Shown one piece after another: positions 1 through 5,538 of a stretch of 6,554 nucleotides of DNA. The stretch comes from Gammaproteobacteria bacterium (GTDB taxonomy: Bacteria; Pseudomonadota; Gammaproteobacteria; JAPPPA01): NCBI GenBank assembly GCA_028817755.1, contig JAPPPA010000262.1:1-6554 (forward strand). The letters are read 5' to 3'. Made by a program: the position numbers and the translations under genes. The notes below the pieces were generated by a model that worked only from the letters and a program-made list of their open reading frames with translations, searched no databases and was not told where the DNA came from. How positions within the stretch are numbered: the first letter of the stretch is position 1; each line of letters begins with the position of its first letter.

Positions 1-835
1 CTTTAACACCTGGGAAATGAAAGGTCGCTTCCCCGATATTTTGAACAGCCCAGCTTGCGGCAAAGAGGCACGTGAGTTATTCGATAACGCCAACAAGATG
101 TTGGATCAAATCGTTAACGAAAAATGGATTACCGCCAGCGGCGTGTTCGGTTTATTCCCGGCCAATAGTGACGGCGATGATGTATTGGTTCAGCACGATG
201 CCGAAGCCATGCGCGTGATTCAGCTACGCCAGCAAAATCAAAAACGCGATGGTGTTCCAAACAAATGCCTGAGCGATTTTGTCGCGCCCGCAGATAGCGG
301 CAAGCAAGATTACGTTGGTGCCTTCGCCGTTACCGCTGGCATTGGTTGCCACGAGCGCGTACAAGCCTATAAAGACAACTTGGACGACTACAACGCCATC
401 TTGTTAGAAGCGCTAGCCGACCGCTTAGCCGAAGCCTTTGCCGAACGCCTGCATGAGCGTGTACGTAAAGAGTTCTGGGGTTACGCATCAGCCGAAAGCC
501 TGAAGAACGAAGAGCTGATTGCCGAAGCCTACAAAGGCATTCGCCCTGCGCCGGGCTACCCTGCCTGCCCAGATCACCTCGGCAAAGACCAGATTTGGGA
601 ACTGCTCGAAGTCGATAAACACATCGAGCTAGAACTGACCGAAAGCAAAGCCATGTGGCCTGCTGCTGCGGTGAGCGGTTGGTACTTCGGCCACCCTGAA
701 TCTGACTATTACTCGCTCGGACGTATTCAAAAAGACCAAGTAGAAGATTATGCTTCGCGTAAAGGCATTAGCCTTGAAGAAGCTGAGAAATGGCTAGCCC
801 CTAACCTAGCCTACGACCCGGAGAGCGACCAATAG
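1..835 (+). CDS. metH: Cobalamin-dependent methionine synthase, C-terminal activation domain (5' end cut by window)
   Basis: This cytoplasmic enzyme transfers a methyl group from 5-methyltetrahydrofolate to homocysteine through methylcobalamin. Only the last ~277 residues are present; reading starts in frame 2 (FNTWEMKGRFP) and the stop is TAG at 833-835. The visible part is the AdoMet-binding reactivation domain, which remethylates oxidised cob(II)alamin. Its signatures are all present: VFGLFPAN (about nt 146-169), the AdoMet-binding block RPAPGYPACPDH (nt 542-577), WELLEV, and the terminal run SGWYFGHPESDYYSLGRIQKDQ, which continues into the WLAPNLAYD ending. It aligns almost residue for residue with my memory of E. 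coli MetH up to the normal C-terminus, so the gene is not truncated at its 3' end. The homocysteine, folate and B12 modules lie off the window. The stop codon overlaps the start of the next gene, implying translational coupling. The ATG at 17 is internal, not a start. Confidence 0.97.
   Translation, partial: FNTWEMKGRFPDILNSPACGKEARELFDNANKMLDQIVNEKWITASGVFGLFPANSDGDDVLVQHDAEAMRVIQLRQQNQKRDGVPNKCLSDFVAPADSGKQDYVGAFAVTAGIGCHERVQAYKDNLDDYNAILLEALADRLAEAFAERLHERVRKEFWGYASAESLKNEELIAEAYKGIRPAPGYPACPDHLGKDQIWELLEVDKHIELELTESKAMWPAAAVSGWYFGHPESDYYSLGRIQKDQVEDYASRKGISLEEAEKWLAPNLAYDPESDQ
820..834 (+). promoter_or_regulatory. Ribosome-binding site and ATA initiation site for the DUF374 gene
   Basis: GGAGAG at 820-825 lies inside the last metH codons, and 6 bases separate it from ATA at 832-834, an ideal distance. 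The ATA shares its last two bases with the first two of the metH stop TAG (ATAG), a geometry like the common ATGA stop/start overlap. The DUF374 frame is closed upstream by TAA at 802-804. It contains no ATG, GTG or TTG between there and the TTG at 1000, which lies inside the conserved domain. The spacing supports ATA as the start; this is an inference from position, not proof. Confidence 0.55.
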
Positions 836-1503
836 CTGCCAAGAGATCACCTGCCCTCATCAAATTTGCCACGGCAATTACGATTGGGCTATTCACGCTG
901 CTAAGAGCCAGCCTGCGCGTACGTGGCCACGGCAATGAACACCTAGATGCTGCCCACAAAGAGCATGGCGGTTTTATCTTTTGCTCATGGCATCAAAACT
1001 TGATTGCCGGAGCAATGTGCCAGCAAGCCGGCAGATTGGTACTACTCGGTTCACGCTCACGCACAGCTGACCCTATTGTCCGCTTCACCGAAAGCCTTGG
1101 GCACATTGTGGTCCGTGGCAGTTCTAGCCAAGACGGCCGTGACAAAGGCGGCAAAGCAGCCAAAGTAGAAATGGCTGAAAAGCTGCTAGAGAACAAACAA
1201 GGTGCAGTGACACCCGATGGCCCACGCGGGCCGGCTTACGTAGTAAAGCCCGGTATTGTAGATATGGCCTCAGAAACCGGCCTAGCCATTGTGCCTCTAT
1301 GCGCCAAAGCCAACCGCTATTGGCAATTCAAAAGCTGGGACAAAATCCAAATGCCTAAGCCTTTTGCGCGCGTTGATGTGTATTACGGCGAGCCAATTCA
1401 CGTACCAGCCAACCTCACCTCCGAAGAGCGCCAGCATTACCTAGAGCTAGTGGCTGAGGCAACCAATGCCATTACCCCGCCGGAACCAACTGCCAAAGCA
1501 TAA
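832..1503 (+). CDS. DUF374 family lysophospholipid acyltransferase-like protein
   Basis: Predicted membrane-associated acyltransferase of the DUF374 family, distantly related to the lipid A/glycerophospholipid acyltransferases; its substrate is unknown. Read from ATA at 832 it has 223 residues, the usual family size. An N-terminal hydrophobic helix (about residues 8-28, ALIKFATAITIGLFTLL) leads into LRVRGHGNEHL. Family landmarks follow in order: the FCSWHQN block with the likely catalytic His (H54), SRSRTADPIV (74-83), VRGSSSQDG (94-102), TPDGPRGP (127-134), VVKPGIVDMASETG, and the SWDKIQMPKPF segment (168-178) before VYYGEPI. In the usual HxxxxD motif the Asp is absent here (HQNLIA), as is normal for this family. 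Starting at the TTG at 1000 would remove H54 and the N-terminal third, so that start is rejected. Overlap with metH suggests co-translation. The 3' end faces the next gene with only 9 bp between stops. Confidence 0.85.
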   Translation: MAAKRSPALIKFATAITIGLFTLLRASLRVRGHGNEHLDAAHKEHGGFIFCSWHQNLIAGAMCQQAGRLVLLGSRSRTADPIVRFTESLGHIVVRGSSSQDGRDKGGKAAKVEMAEKLLENKQGAVTPDGPRGPAYVVKPGIVDMASETGLAIVPLCAKANRYWQFKSWDKIQMPKPFARVDVYYGEPIHVPANLTSEERQHYLELVAEATNAITPPEPTAKA

Positions 1504-1512
1504 TTAGCGTTC

Positions 1513-2031
1513 TTATACGCCCTTCACCAACACCAGCAGCAGTCCATTCTCTACCCACATAGAAACGGATAGCCCGCTGATCACAATCACGCGGGGCTGT
1601 TCGCCTTGTTGAATTTTCGGCATCTCGCCAAAGCGCACATGGCTGTATACCGCCTGGTATAACGTACTGAGATCATTCTGTGACGCCCGATAACGCAACT
1701 GAGCCACGGGGACACCATTAAGGGAAGCGTAACGACCACCCTGTAAAGCCTGCTCTGATACCTGAAATTGAGTCACTAACACTTTAGAAGCAGCTGGCGC
1801 AAAACCCAATTCGGCAAAAAACTCTTTAACGCCATCAATACTATTGGTTTTGACTTCAAGTGGTTTTAGCTTCATATGAGCAGCCACTGCCTCACCAGCG
1901 ATCTGGCCCACCAAATTCTGTGCCGCTTTCTGCTCCCACAACACAGCACCAGCAATCGCCACAAACAAACTGCCTAAAAACATGGCCCAAGGTTTCATGG
2001 TGTTTTTAGGGCGGGGCTTTTCAGTTGGCAC
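1513..2031 (-). CDS. Small membrane-anchored protein resembling an anti-sigma factor periplasmic domain
   Basis: A 172-residue protein with a short basic cytoplasmic tail (residues 1-13), one transmembrane helix (about 15-32, WAMFLGSLFVAIAGAVLW) and a soluble domain predicted to be periplasmic. The stretch around 64-129, from SIDGVKEFFAELGF through LQGGRYASLNGVPVAQLRYR to LSTLYQAVY, recalls the C-terminal domain of ECF anti-sigma factors, where a GGRYCSIQG..AAQLRYR...TLY pattern is common. That is recognition from memory, not a database match. The N-terminal zinc-binding (HxxxCxxC) anti-sigma domain is missing and no sigma-factor gene lies nearby, so a role in sigma control is uncertain. The chosen start is GTG at 2031 with AAGGA ten bases upstream; ATG at 1998 would give 161 residues but has no ribosome-binding site. 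It is divergent from the lipoprotein gene and convergent with the DUF374 gene. Confidence 0.8.
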   Translation of the reverse strand: MPTEKPRPKNTMKPWAMFLGSLFVAIAGAVLWEQKAAQNLVGQIAGEAVAAHMKLKPLEVKTNSIDGVKEFFAELGFAPAASKVLVTQFQVSEQALQGGRYASLNGVPVAQLRYRASQNDLSTLYQAVYSHVRFGEMPKIQQGEQPRVIVISGLSVSMWVENGLLLVLVKGV

Positions 2032-2060
2032 TTGCGTTATGTCCTTTTGTCAGTTTTACG

Positions 2061-2090
2061 TTGGCACGTCATATCACTAGCTGTGAATAT
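2061..2090 (+). promoter_or_regulatory. Possible sigma70 promoter for the lipoprotein gene
   Basis: TTGGCA (2061-2066) is followed after 18 bases by GAATAT (2085-2090), preceded by TGT as in an extended -10. The match is weak, and the 187-bp divergent region (2032-2218) offers other half-matches, such as TTGTCA at 2047-2052. This would give a leader of roughly 120 bases before the ATG at 2219. No convincing operator palindrome was seen in the region. Confidence 0.2.
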
Positions 2091-2218
2091 TTGCTGATAA
2101 CTATTTTAGTCTTGATGAGATCGCCACATGCCACCATCGCTTCAATAAAGGCAAACAGACGACTCAAAAATACAAATCACCTTTGCTTGCGGTATTCTGC
2201 TGGACTGAGGAGCGATAA

Positions 2219-3916
2219 ATGAAAAAATTATTATTCGTGGTATTAGTTGTCAGCCTGTTGCTGCAAGCTTGTGGTGGCAGCCCTTCACGCACCCGCTTAG
2301 ATGATGAAGCCATTGAACCACCTGCCCCCGGGGAAACTCGCGCAGGCCTTTCATACCGCGTGGCTATTCCTGCAGCAGATCCAAGCTTCGATATCGTTTT
2401 CCAAATTTTGGAGCCACAAACCTTTAGCGGCGACGAAACCTACCCACTAATTATTCATAGCCACGGCTTTGGCAACGCGCGCGCGCCTAGTCATGACTTT
2501 AGTGAAGAAGTCGGCAACCTAGACCGACTTACCGCAAACGGCTACGGCGCCTTAAGTATAGATATGCGCGCACACGGCGAAAGCGGTGGCCAGATTCGCG
2601 TGCACGACCCAGATGCTGAAATCCAAGACGTGCTTTTAATCTTGGATTGGGCAGAAGAAAACCTACCGTGGGTCACCACACACTTTGACGCCAAAGCTGG
2701 CGAAGTAAACCAGCTCATTGGCACCGTTGGTGCCAGTTACGGCGGGCAGTGGCAAATGCTCACACATGCCATTGACCCTAAGAAACGTATCGACGCGATC
2801 GTGCCTTCCAATACTTGGAGCGACCTGTCTGATGCACTCAATACCAATGGCGTGCTCAAATCCGGTTGGACAGGCTTGCTGTTTGGCGGCGGTAATAATG
2901 CGGGCGACAGACAAGATAATTTTGACCCGTATGTGACCCAAATTCTCGCCACCACCGCCGCCACCAATAACATGCCCGCCGACGGTATTGAGTTTTTGCG
3001 TTATCACGGTTTTGACTATTTTTGCGATGGCGGCCCTGCGGTCACCACAAACGGTGGTCCCGGCACTTCGCCGCAACAAGCCCCAATACCGCCTGTTGGC
3101 ATTCCTGCACTCTTTACCCAAGGCATGCGGGACTCATTGTTCACCTTTAACCACGCCTTAAATAACTTCCGCTGTATGCGTAACGTCGGCGGTAGTGATG
3201 TGCGCCTAATGACCTACCAAAGCGGCCACAACACCATCTTTCCTGGCCCAGGAGTGATTTACCAAAACCCACAACCTACCGCGGCTGATAGAAACTGCGC
3301 AGCATTAACCTTAGACGATGCTACTCACGCCTTCTTTGATGAACACCTACTCGGTATGAGCGGCCGCTTGAATGCGGTAATGGGCAATGCCGATACGCTG
3401 TGTTTATCACTCGACGTAAACCGTGGCGTTGAAGTCGACATTAACAACCTGATTGAAGGCGGCACTGCCTTTACCTTCCCAGACTCTCGCGTAACGGCAG
3501 GCAATACCCAGGCCGTAACAGTTGCTAACGGCCAATACACAGCCCCCGCTGAAGGCGCTGTGATTGCTGGCATACCCATTGCAGAAGTCACCGTCACCAC
3601 GCCCTCTGGCCAAAGTGCCGACACGATTGTTTTCATCGGCATTGGGCATAACCGTGCCAGCGGCAACGGCCAAGGCGTATGGGATACCGTTGAAGATTTT
3701 GTTGTGCCTGTTCGCGGTACCGGCACACATACGATTGAGCTCTCAGCCGTTGCTGAGTTTTTGCAGCCTGGTGATCAAATTGCCGTAAATCTGCATGGCA
3801 GCTTTAGTACCCATGCGACCTCTTTTAGTCGCGATCCGCTCGGTGCTGTCGCCGTTGTTTCGGGCACCGTAAACATTCCGATCATGCCCGCGAATACCAC
3901 CGTACTGACGCAATAA
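2219..3916 (+). CDS. Outer-membrane-type lipoprotein with alpha/beta-hydrolase domain (S15/CocE-like) and C-terminal beta domain
   Basis: A 565-residue exported hydrolase. Residues 1-17 form a lipoprotein signal (MKKLLFVVLVVSLLLQA) ending in a lipobox with Cys18; Gly at +2 is not the inner-membrane retention Asp, so outer-membrane anchoring is expected. An alpha/beta-hydrolase domain follows: YPLIIHSHGFG (75-85, oxyanion-hole region), SIDMRAHGESGG (113-124), the nucleophile elbow GASYGG with Ser173, a likely acid Asp305 in FTQGMRDSLF, and His337 in YQSGHNT. All three triad residues are present, so it should be active. The ASYGG elbow and the following IDAIVPSNTWSDL resemble the S15/CocE/NonD group of ester and peptide hydrolases. 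Residues ~400-565 are beta-rich and probably match the jelly-roll domain that ends S15 enzymes. Substrate is unknown: an ester, acylated peptide or polymer are all possible. The start is supported by GAGGAG (2207-2212) six bases before ATG. Confidence 0.88.
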   Translation: MKKLLFVVLVVSLLLQACGGSPSRTRLDDEAIEPPAPGETRAGLSYRVAIPAADPSFDIVFQILEPQTFSGDETYPLIIHSHGFGNARAPSHDFSEEVGNLDRLTANGYGALSIDMRAHGESGGQIRVHDPDAEIQDVLLILDWAEENLPWVTTHFDAKAGEVNQLIGTVGASYGGQWQMLTHAIDPKKRIDAIVPSNTWSDLSDALNTNGVLKSGWTGLLFGGGNNAGDRQDNFDPYVTQILATTAATNNMPADGIEFLRYHGFDYFCDGGPAVTTNGGPGTSPQQAPIPPVGIPALFTQGMRDSLFTFNHALNNFRCMRNVGGSDVRLMTYQSGHNTIFPGPGVIYQNPQPTAADRNCAALTLDDATHAFFDEHLLGMSGRLNAVMGNADTLCLSLDVNRGVEVDINNLIEGGTAFTFPDSRVTAGNTQAVTVANGQYTAPAEGAVIAGIPIAEVTVTTPSGQSADTIVFIGIGHNRASGNGQGVWDTVEDFVVPVRGTGTHTIELSAVAEFLQPGDQIAVNLHGSFSTHATSFSRDPLGAVAVVSGTVNIPIMPANTTVLTQ

Positions 3917-4002
3917 CCCCACAAAAAATCAACGTACAAGGCTATTCGCCGTCTAGCGCTGTTTTTTCACCGCTTGTCTGAAGCTAATGCGCCGCCCACC
4001 TT

Positions 4003-4032
4003 TTGTCAGGCCAAATAAACCTTTCGGTTAAT
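4003..4032 (+). promoter_or_regulatory. Possible sigma70 promoter for the small secreted-protein gene
   Basis: TTGTCA (4003-4008, five of six consensus) is followed after 18 bases by GTTAAT (4027-4032, four of six). It sits about 75 bases before the ATG at 4109 in the 192-bp gap (3917-4108) after the lipoprotein gene. The same gap has a run of six T at 3962-3967 after a weak possible stem (GCTA/TAGC, about 3942-3958), which could be a poor terminator for the lipoprotein gene. Confidence 0.3.
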
Positions 4033-4108
4033 TACCCTCTTGAGAGCAACACTGAACCTACTAGGATGGTATTCAGGGTTCACAAACGGCATCAAGGGGT
4101 TACATGCC

Positions 4109-4372
4109 ATGACAACGATAAGACAAAAACTCATGGTCGGCGGCATCATTATCGGCTGCCTATTGGTTCAGTTTGCACTGATTACTGCATCATCAATGGC
4201 CGCAACTGAAAGCCGTATCCAAGCCAATGAACCGGCCGTTGAGCGTAGCGAATCGCTCAGCTGGCTAGAGGCACAACAACGCAAGCATGGGCACATACAA
4301 ACCGTGTCACTCTCCGACACCCAAGCCAACAAGCTCGTTGCCACTATGCGCATCATGACCTTAGACCTATAA
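4109..4372 (+). CDS. Small secreted or membrane-anchored protein of unknown function
   Basis: An 87-residue protein I do not recognise. Residues 1-31 look like a Sec signal peptide or membrane anchor: a basic start (MTTIRQKL), a hydrophobic core (MVGGIIIGCLLVQFALI) and a small-residue site SSMA before ATES. The mature part (~56 residues) is polar and mostly helical in appearance (ERSESLSWLEAQQRKHGHIQ), ending in KLVATMRIMTLDL, without cysteines or known motifs. ATG at 4109 is chosen because AAGGGG (4094-4099) lies nine bases upstream; a longer reading from TTG at 4040 would bury the signal sequence behind extra residues and has no clear ribosome-binding site. Codon use resembles its neighbours, which supports a real gene, but it is short and no homologue is known to me. 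Within it, positions 4238-4261 can form an 8-bp stem around TAGCGAAT. It sits between two other exported proteins on the same strand. Confidence 0.55.
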   Translation: MTTIRQKLMVGGIIIGCLLVQFALITASSMAATESRIQANEPAVERSESLSWLEAQQRKHGHIQTVSLSDTQANKLVATMRIMTLDL

Positions 4373-4407
4373 ACGCATGCTCTCAAAACGCTCATAGACC
4401 GTCACTA

Positions 4408-4437
4408 TTGAAGCGATAGAAAAAACTCATCTAGAAA
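4408..4437 (+). promoter_or_regulatory. Probable sigma70 promoter of the spondin-domain gene
   Basis: TTGAAG (4408-4413) and TAGAAA (4432-4437), each four of six consensus positions, are separated by 18 bases of AT-rich DNA. Transcription would begin near 4444 and give a leader of about 64 bases containing the hairpin at 4462-4500. The gap 4373-4507 has no other clear promoter and no terminator for the upstream small gene, so read-through from upstream is also possible. Confidence 0.35.
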
Positions 4438-4461
4438 ATTAAAACCGCATCGGCACTAGCC

Positions 4462-4500
4462 GCCTCCTACTGGCTGTATTAACCAAGCCCAATTGGAGGC
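4462..4500 (+). promoter_or_regulatory. Stem-loop that would mask the ribosome-binding site of the spondin-domain gene
   Basis: GCCTCC (4462-4467) is the exact complement of GGAGGC (4495-4500), which holds the Shine-Dalgarno sequence of the gene starting at 4508. Inside it, TGGCT (4471-4475) can pair with AGCCCA (4486-4491) with one bulged C, leaving a ten-base loop (4476-4485). The two stems are joined by a symmetric 3x3 internal loop. In the folded state the ribosome-binding site is fully paired. Such structures are known to act as thermosensors, protein-binding sites or coupling devices; which applies here is not visible. Confidence 0.45.
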
Positions 4501-4507
4501 ACCCCCG

Positions 4508-5488
4508 ATGAGAAAGACCATCCTTACGCTAGGCCTTGCGGCCAGCACCGTAGCCACTTCTGCAGCCTTCGCCGCTGACGTTGAAGTACGAATCACCAAC
4601 CTCGCCCCTAATGGCGGTATCTATCTAACCCCTGTTTGGGCCGGATTTCACAATGGTAGTTTTGATAGCTACAACGGCGGCACAGCGAGCGCTACTGAAC
4701 TTGAGCGCCTAGCAGAGGACGGCAACACAGCCCCTATTTCTGAAACCTTTAACGCCAACGGCACCTTAGTACCCACCCAGGTAACGCAAACCGGTACCCG
4801 CCAAGACGATACACTAGGTACTCGCCCATTTGGGCCGGGCCGCGAAGTATCAGCAACATTTAATGACTTAGACCTTGCCGACGCAAACCGCTACTTCTCA
4901 TACGCCAGTATGATTTTGCCAACAAGCGACTACTACATCGCCAACGGCTCACCAACCGCCTATGACCTTAGCCAACTGGCCGAAGGTGAAACCCGCACCA
5001 TCATCATTTACGGCACGCGTGCCGATAACGGCAATACCAACGTTAATGATGCAGGCACCGAAGTTAACGACTTCAATACCAGCGCCGGTAATGGCTTTTT
5101 CCCTGGTCTAACGCGCCGCAGCACCACTGGCCAGAGCGGCCCAGACCAAGGCGCTGATCAAAATGGCGCTAATGCCAACGTTACCAACGGCACAGCGGGC
5201 AGTGATCCATTCCGTGATTTTGATGAAAACGCGGGTAATGGTGCTGGCTTCCTAAACATTCCGGATGGCTTCGACACGATTCCATTGAACTTCAACGACC
5301 CATTGGTTTACACCGGTCGTGGCGAATTGAACGATGCACAGCAGGGCAATATTCCAGCCGTTGCCTTGATTGAGATCACTCGCCAAGACGCAGCAGCTAA
5401 CACCGGCAATGGTGGCGGCGGTGCTGCAGGCCTAGGCGTTTTACTCGGTATGGGCCTACTTACCGGCCTACGTCGTCGTAAGCGCTAA
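4508..5488 (+). CDS. Secreted spondin-N domain protein with GlyGly-CTERM-like sorting tail
   Basis: A 326-residue exported protein. A Sec signal peptide (residues 1-22) ends in SAAFA before ADVEV. The Spondin_N domain follows: VEVRITNLAPNGG, LTPVWAGFHNGSFDSYNGG (40-58), then ASMILPTSDYYIANG (133-147), the counterpart of the PSPDWF core motif of animal F-spondin, and later NDAGTEVNDF (180-189). An Asn/Gly/Asp-rich linker and a second beta-rich part (about 245-292) complete the mature chain. The C-terminus NGGGGAA (301-307), a hydrophobic helix (308-321) and RRRKR (322-326) match the GlyGly-CTERM pattern processed by rhombosortase, often after type II secretion. A cell-surface or released adhesive or matrix-binding role is inferred; bacterial spondin proteins are little studied. 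ATG at 4508 is chosen over TTG at 4493 because TTGGAGG (4493-4499) is its ribosome-binding site and the signal peptide begins MRKTIL. Confidence 0.85.
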   Translation: MRKTILTLGLAASTVATSAAFAADVEVRITNLAPNGGIYLTPVWAGFHNGSFDSYNGGTASATELERLAEDGNTAPISETFNANGTLVPTQVTQTGTRQDDTLGTRPFGPGREVSATFNDLDLADANRYFSYASMILPTSDYYIANGSPTAYDLSQLAEGETRTIIIYGTRADNGNTNVNDAGTEVNDFNTSAGNGFFPGLTRRSTTGQSGPDQGADQNGANANVTNGTAGSDPFRDFDENAGNGAGFLNIPDGFDTIPLNFNDPLVYTGRGELNDAQQGNIPAVALIEITRQDAAANTGNGGGGAAGLGVLLGMGLLTGLRRRKR

Positions 5489-5495
5489 TACGCAA

Positions 5496-5524
5496 CACTA
5501 CTCCGGTCTTAGGCCGGAGTAGTG
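5496..5524. terminator. Strong convergent stem-loop between the spondin gene and rlmJ
   Basis: CACTACTCCGG (5496-5506) pairs perfectly with CCGGAGTAGTG (5514-5524), an 11-bp stem that can extend inward by a T-G and a C-G pair. It lies 7 bp after the + strand stop at 5488 and just before the - strand stop of rlmJ at 5526, the right place for a bidirectional terminator. No clear T-run follows on the + strand; on the - strand the following bases (TTGCGTATT) are only weakly T-rich. It may therefore end transcription inefficiently or mainly protect 3' ends. Confidence 0.65.
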
Positions 5525-5538
5525 CCTACTCAGGCACT
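5521..5538. repeat. Second inverted repeat overlapping the convergent terminator and the rlmJ stop
   Basis: AGTGCCT (5521-5527) and AGGCACT (5532-5538) form a perfect 7-bp stem with loop ACTC. It shares AGTG (5521-5524) with the right arm of the larger hairpin, so the two structures compete. It covers the last four codons or so and the TAG stop of rlmJ. Confidence 0.5.

Noticed and set aside
1000..1503. Shorter DUF374 reading starting at TTG 1000
   Set aside because: It would begin after the conserved WH block and the N-terminal hydrophobic helix, and no ribosome-binding site precedes it.
1507..1520. GCGT/ACGC stem between the DUF374 stop and the convergent gene as a terminator
   Set aside because: Only four base pairs, no T-run, and it overlaps the end of the - strand coding sequence.
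2025..2222. 65-residue + strand reading frame across the divergent intergenic region
   Set aside because: It covers promoter and ribosome-binding-site sequence of the lipoprotein gene, overlaps the start of the opposite gene, and encodes no recognisable or signal-like sequence.
2475..2487. Alternating CG run (GCGCGCGCGC) as possible Z-DNA or a repeat element
   Set aside because: It is short and encodes GNARAP in the conserved hydrolase domain, so ordinary codon choice explains it.
2663..3121. 152-residue - strand open frame inside the lipoprotein gene
   Set aside because: It is a shadow of a well-supported coding frame; the composition has no domain, and it lacks its own ribosome-binding site.
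3325..3730. Two overlapping - strand open frames (133 and 107 residues) inside the lipoprotein gene
   Set aside because: Both lie opposite the beta-domain coding sequence and show low-complexity shadow translation without motifs.
4003..4209. 68-residue frame overlapping the start of the small secreted-protein gene
   Set aside because: It lies in a different frame, has no ribosome-binding site, and competes with a frame that has a signal peptide and a Shine-Dalgarno sequence.
4239..4260. Hairpin TGAGCG/CGCTCA as a terminator or attenuator
   Set aside because: It lies inside the small secreted-protein frame with no T-run after it, and codon sequence can account for it.
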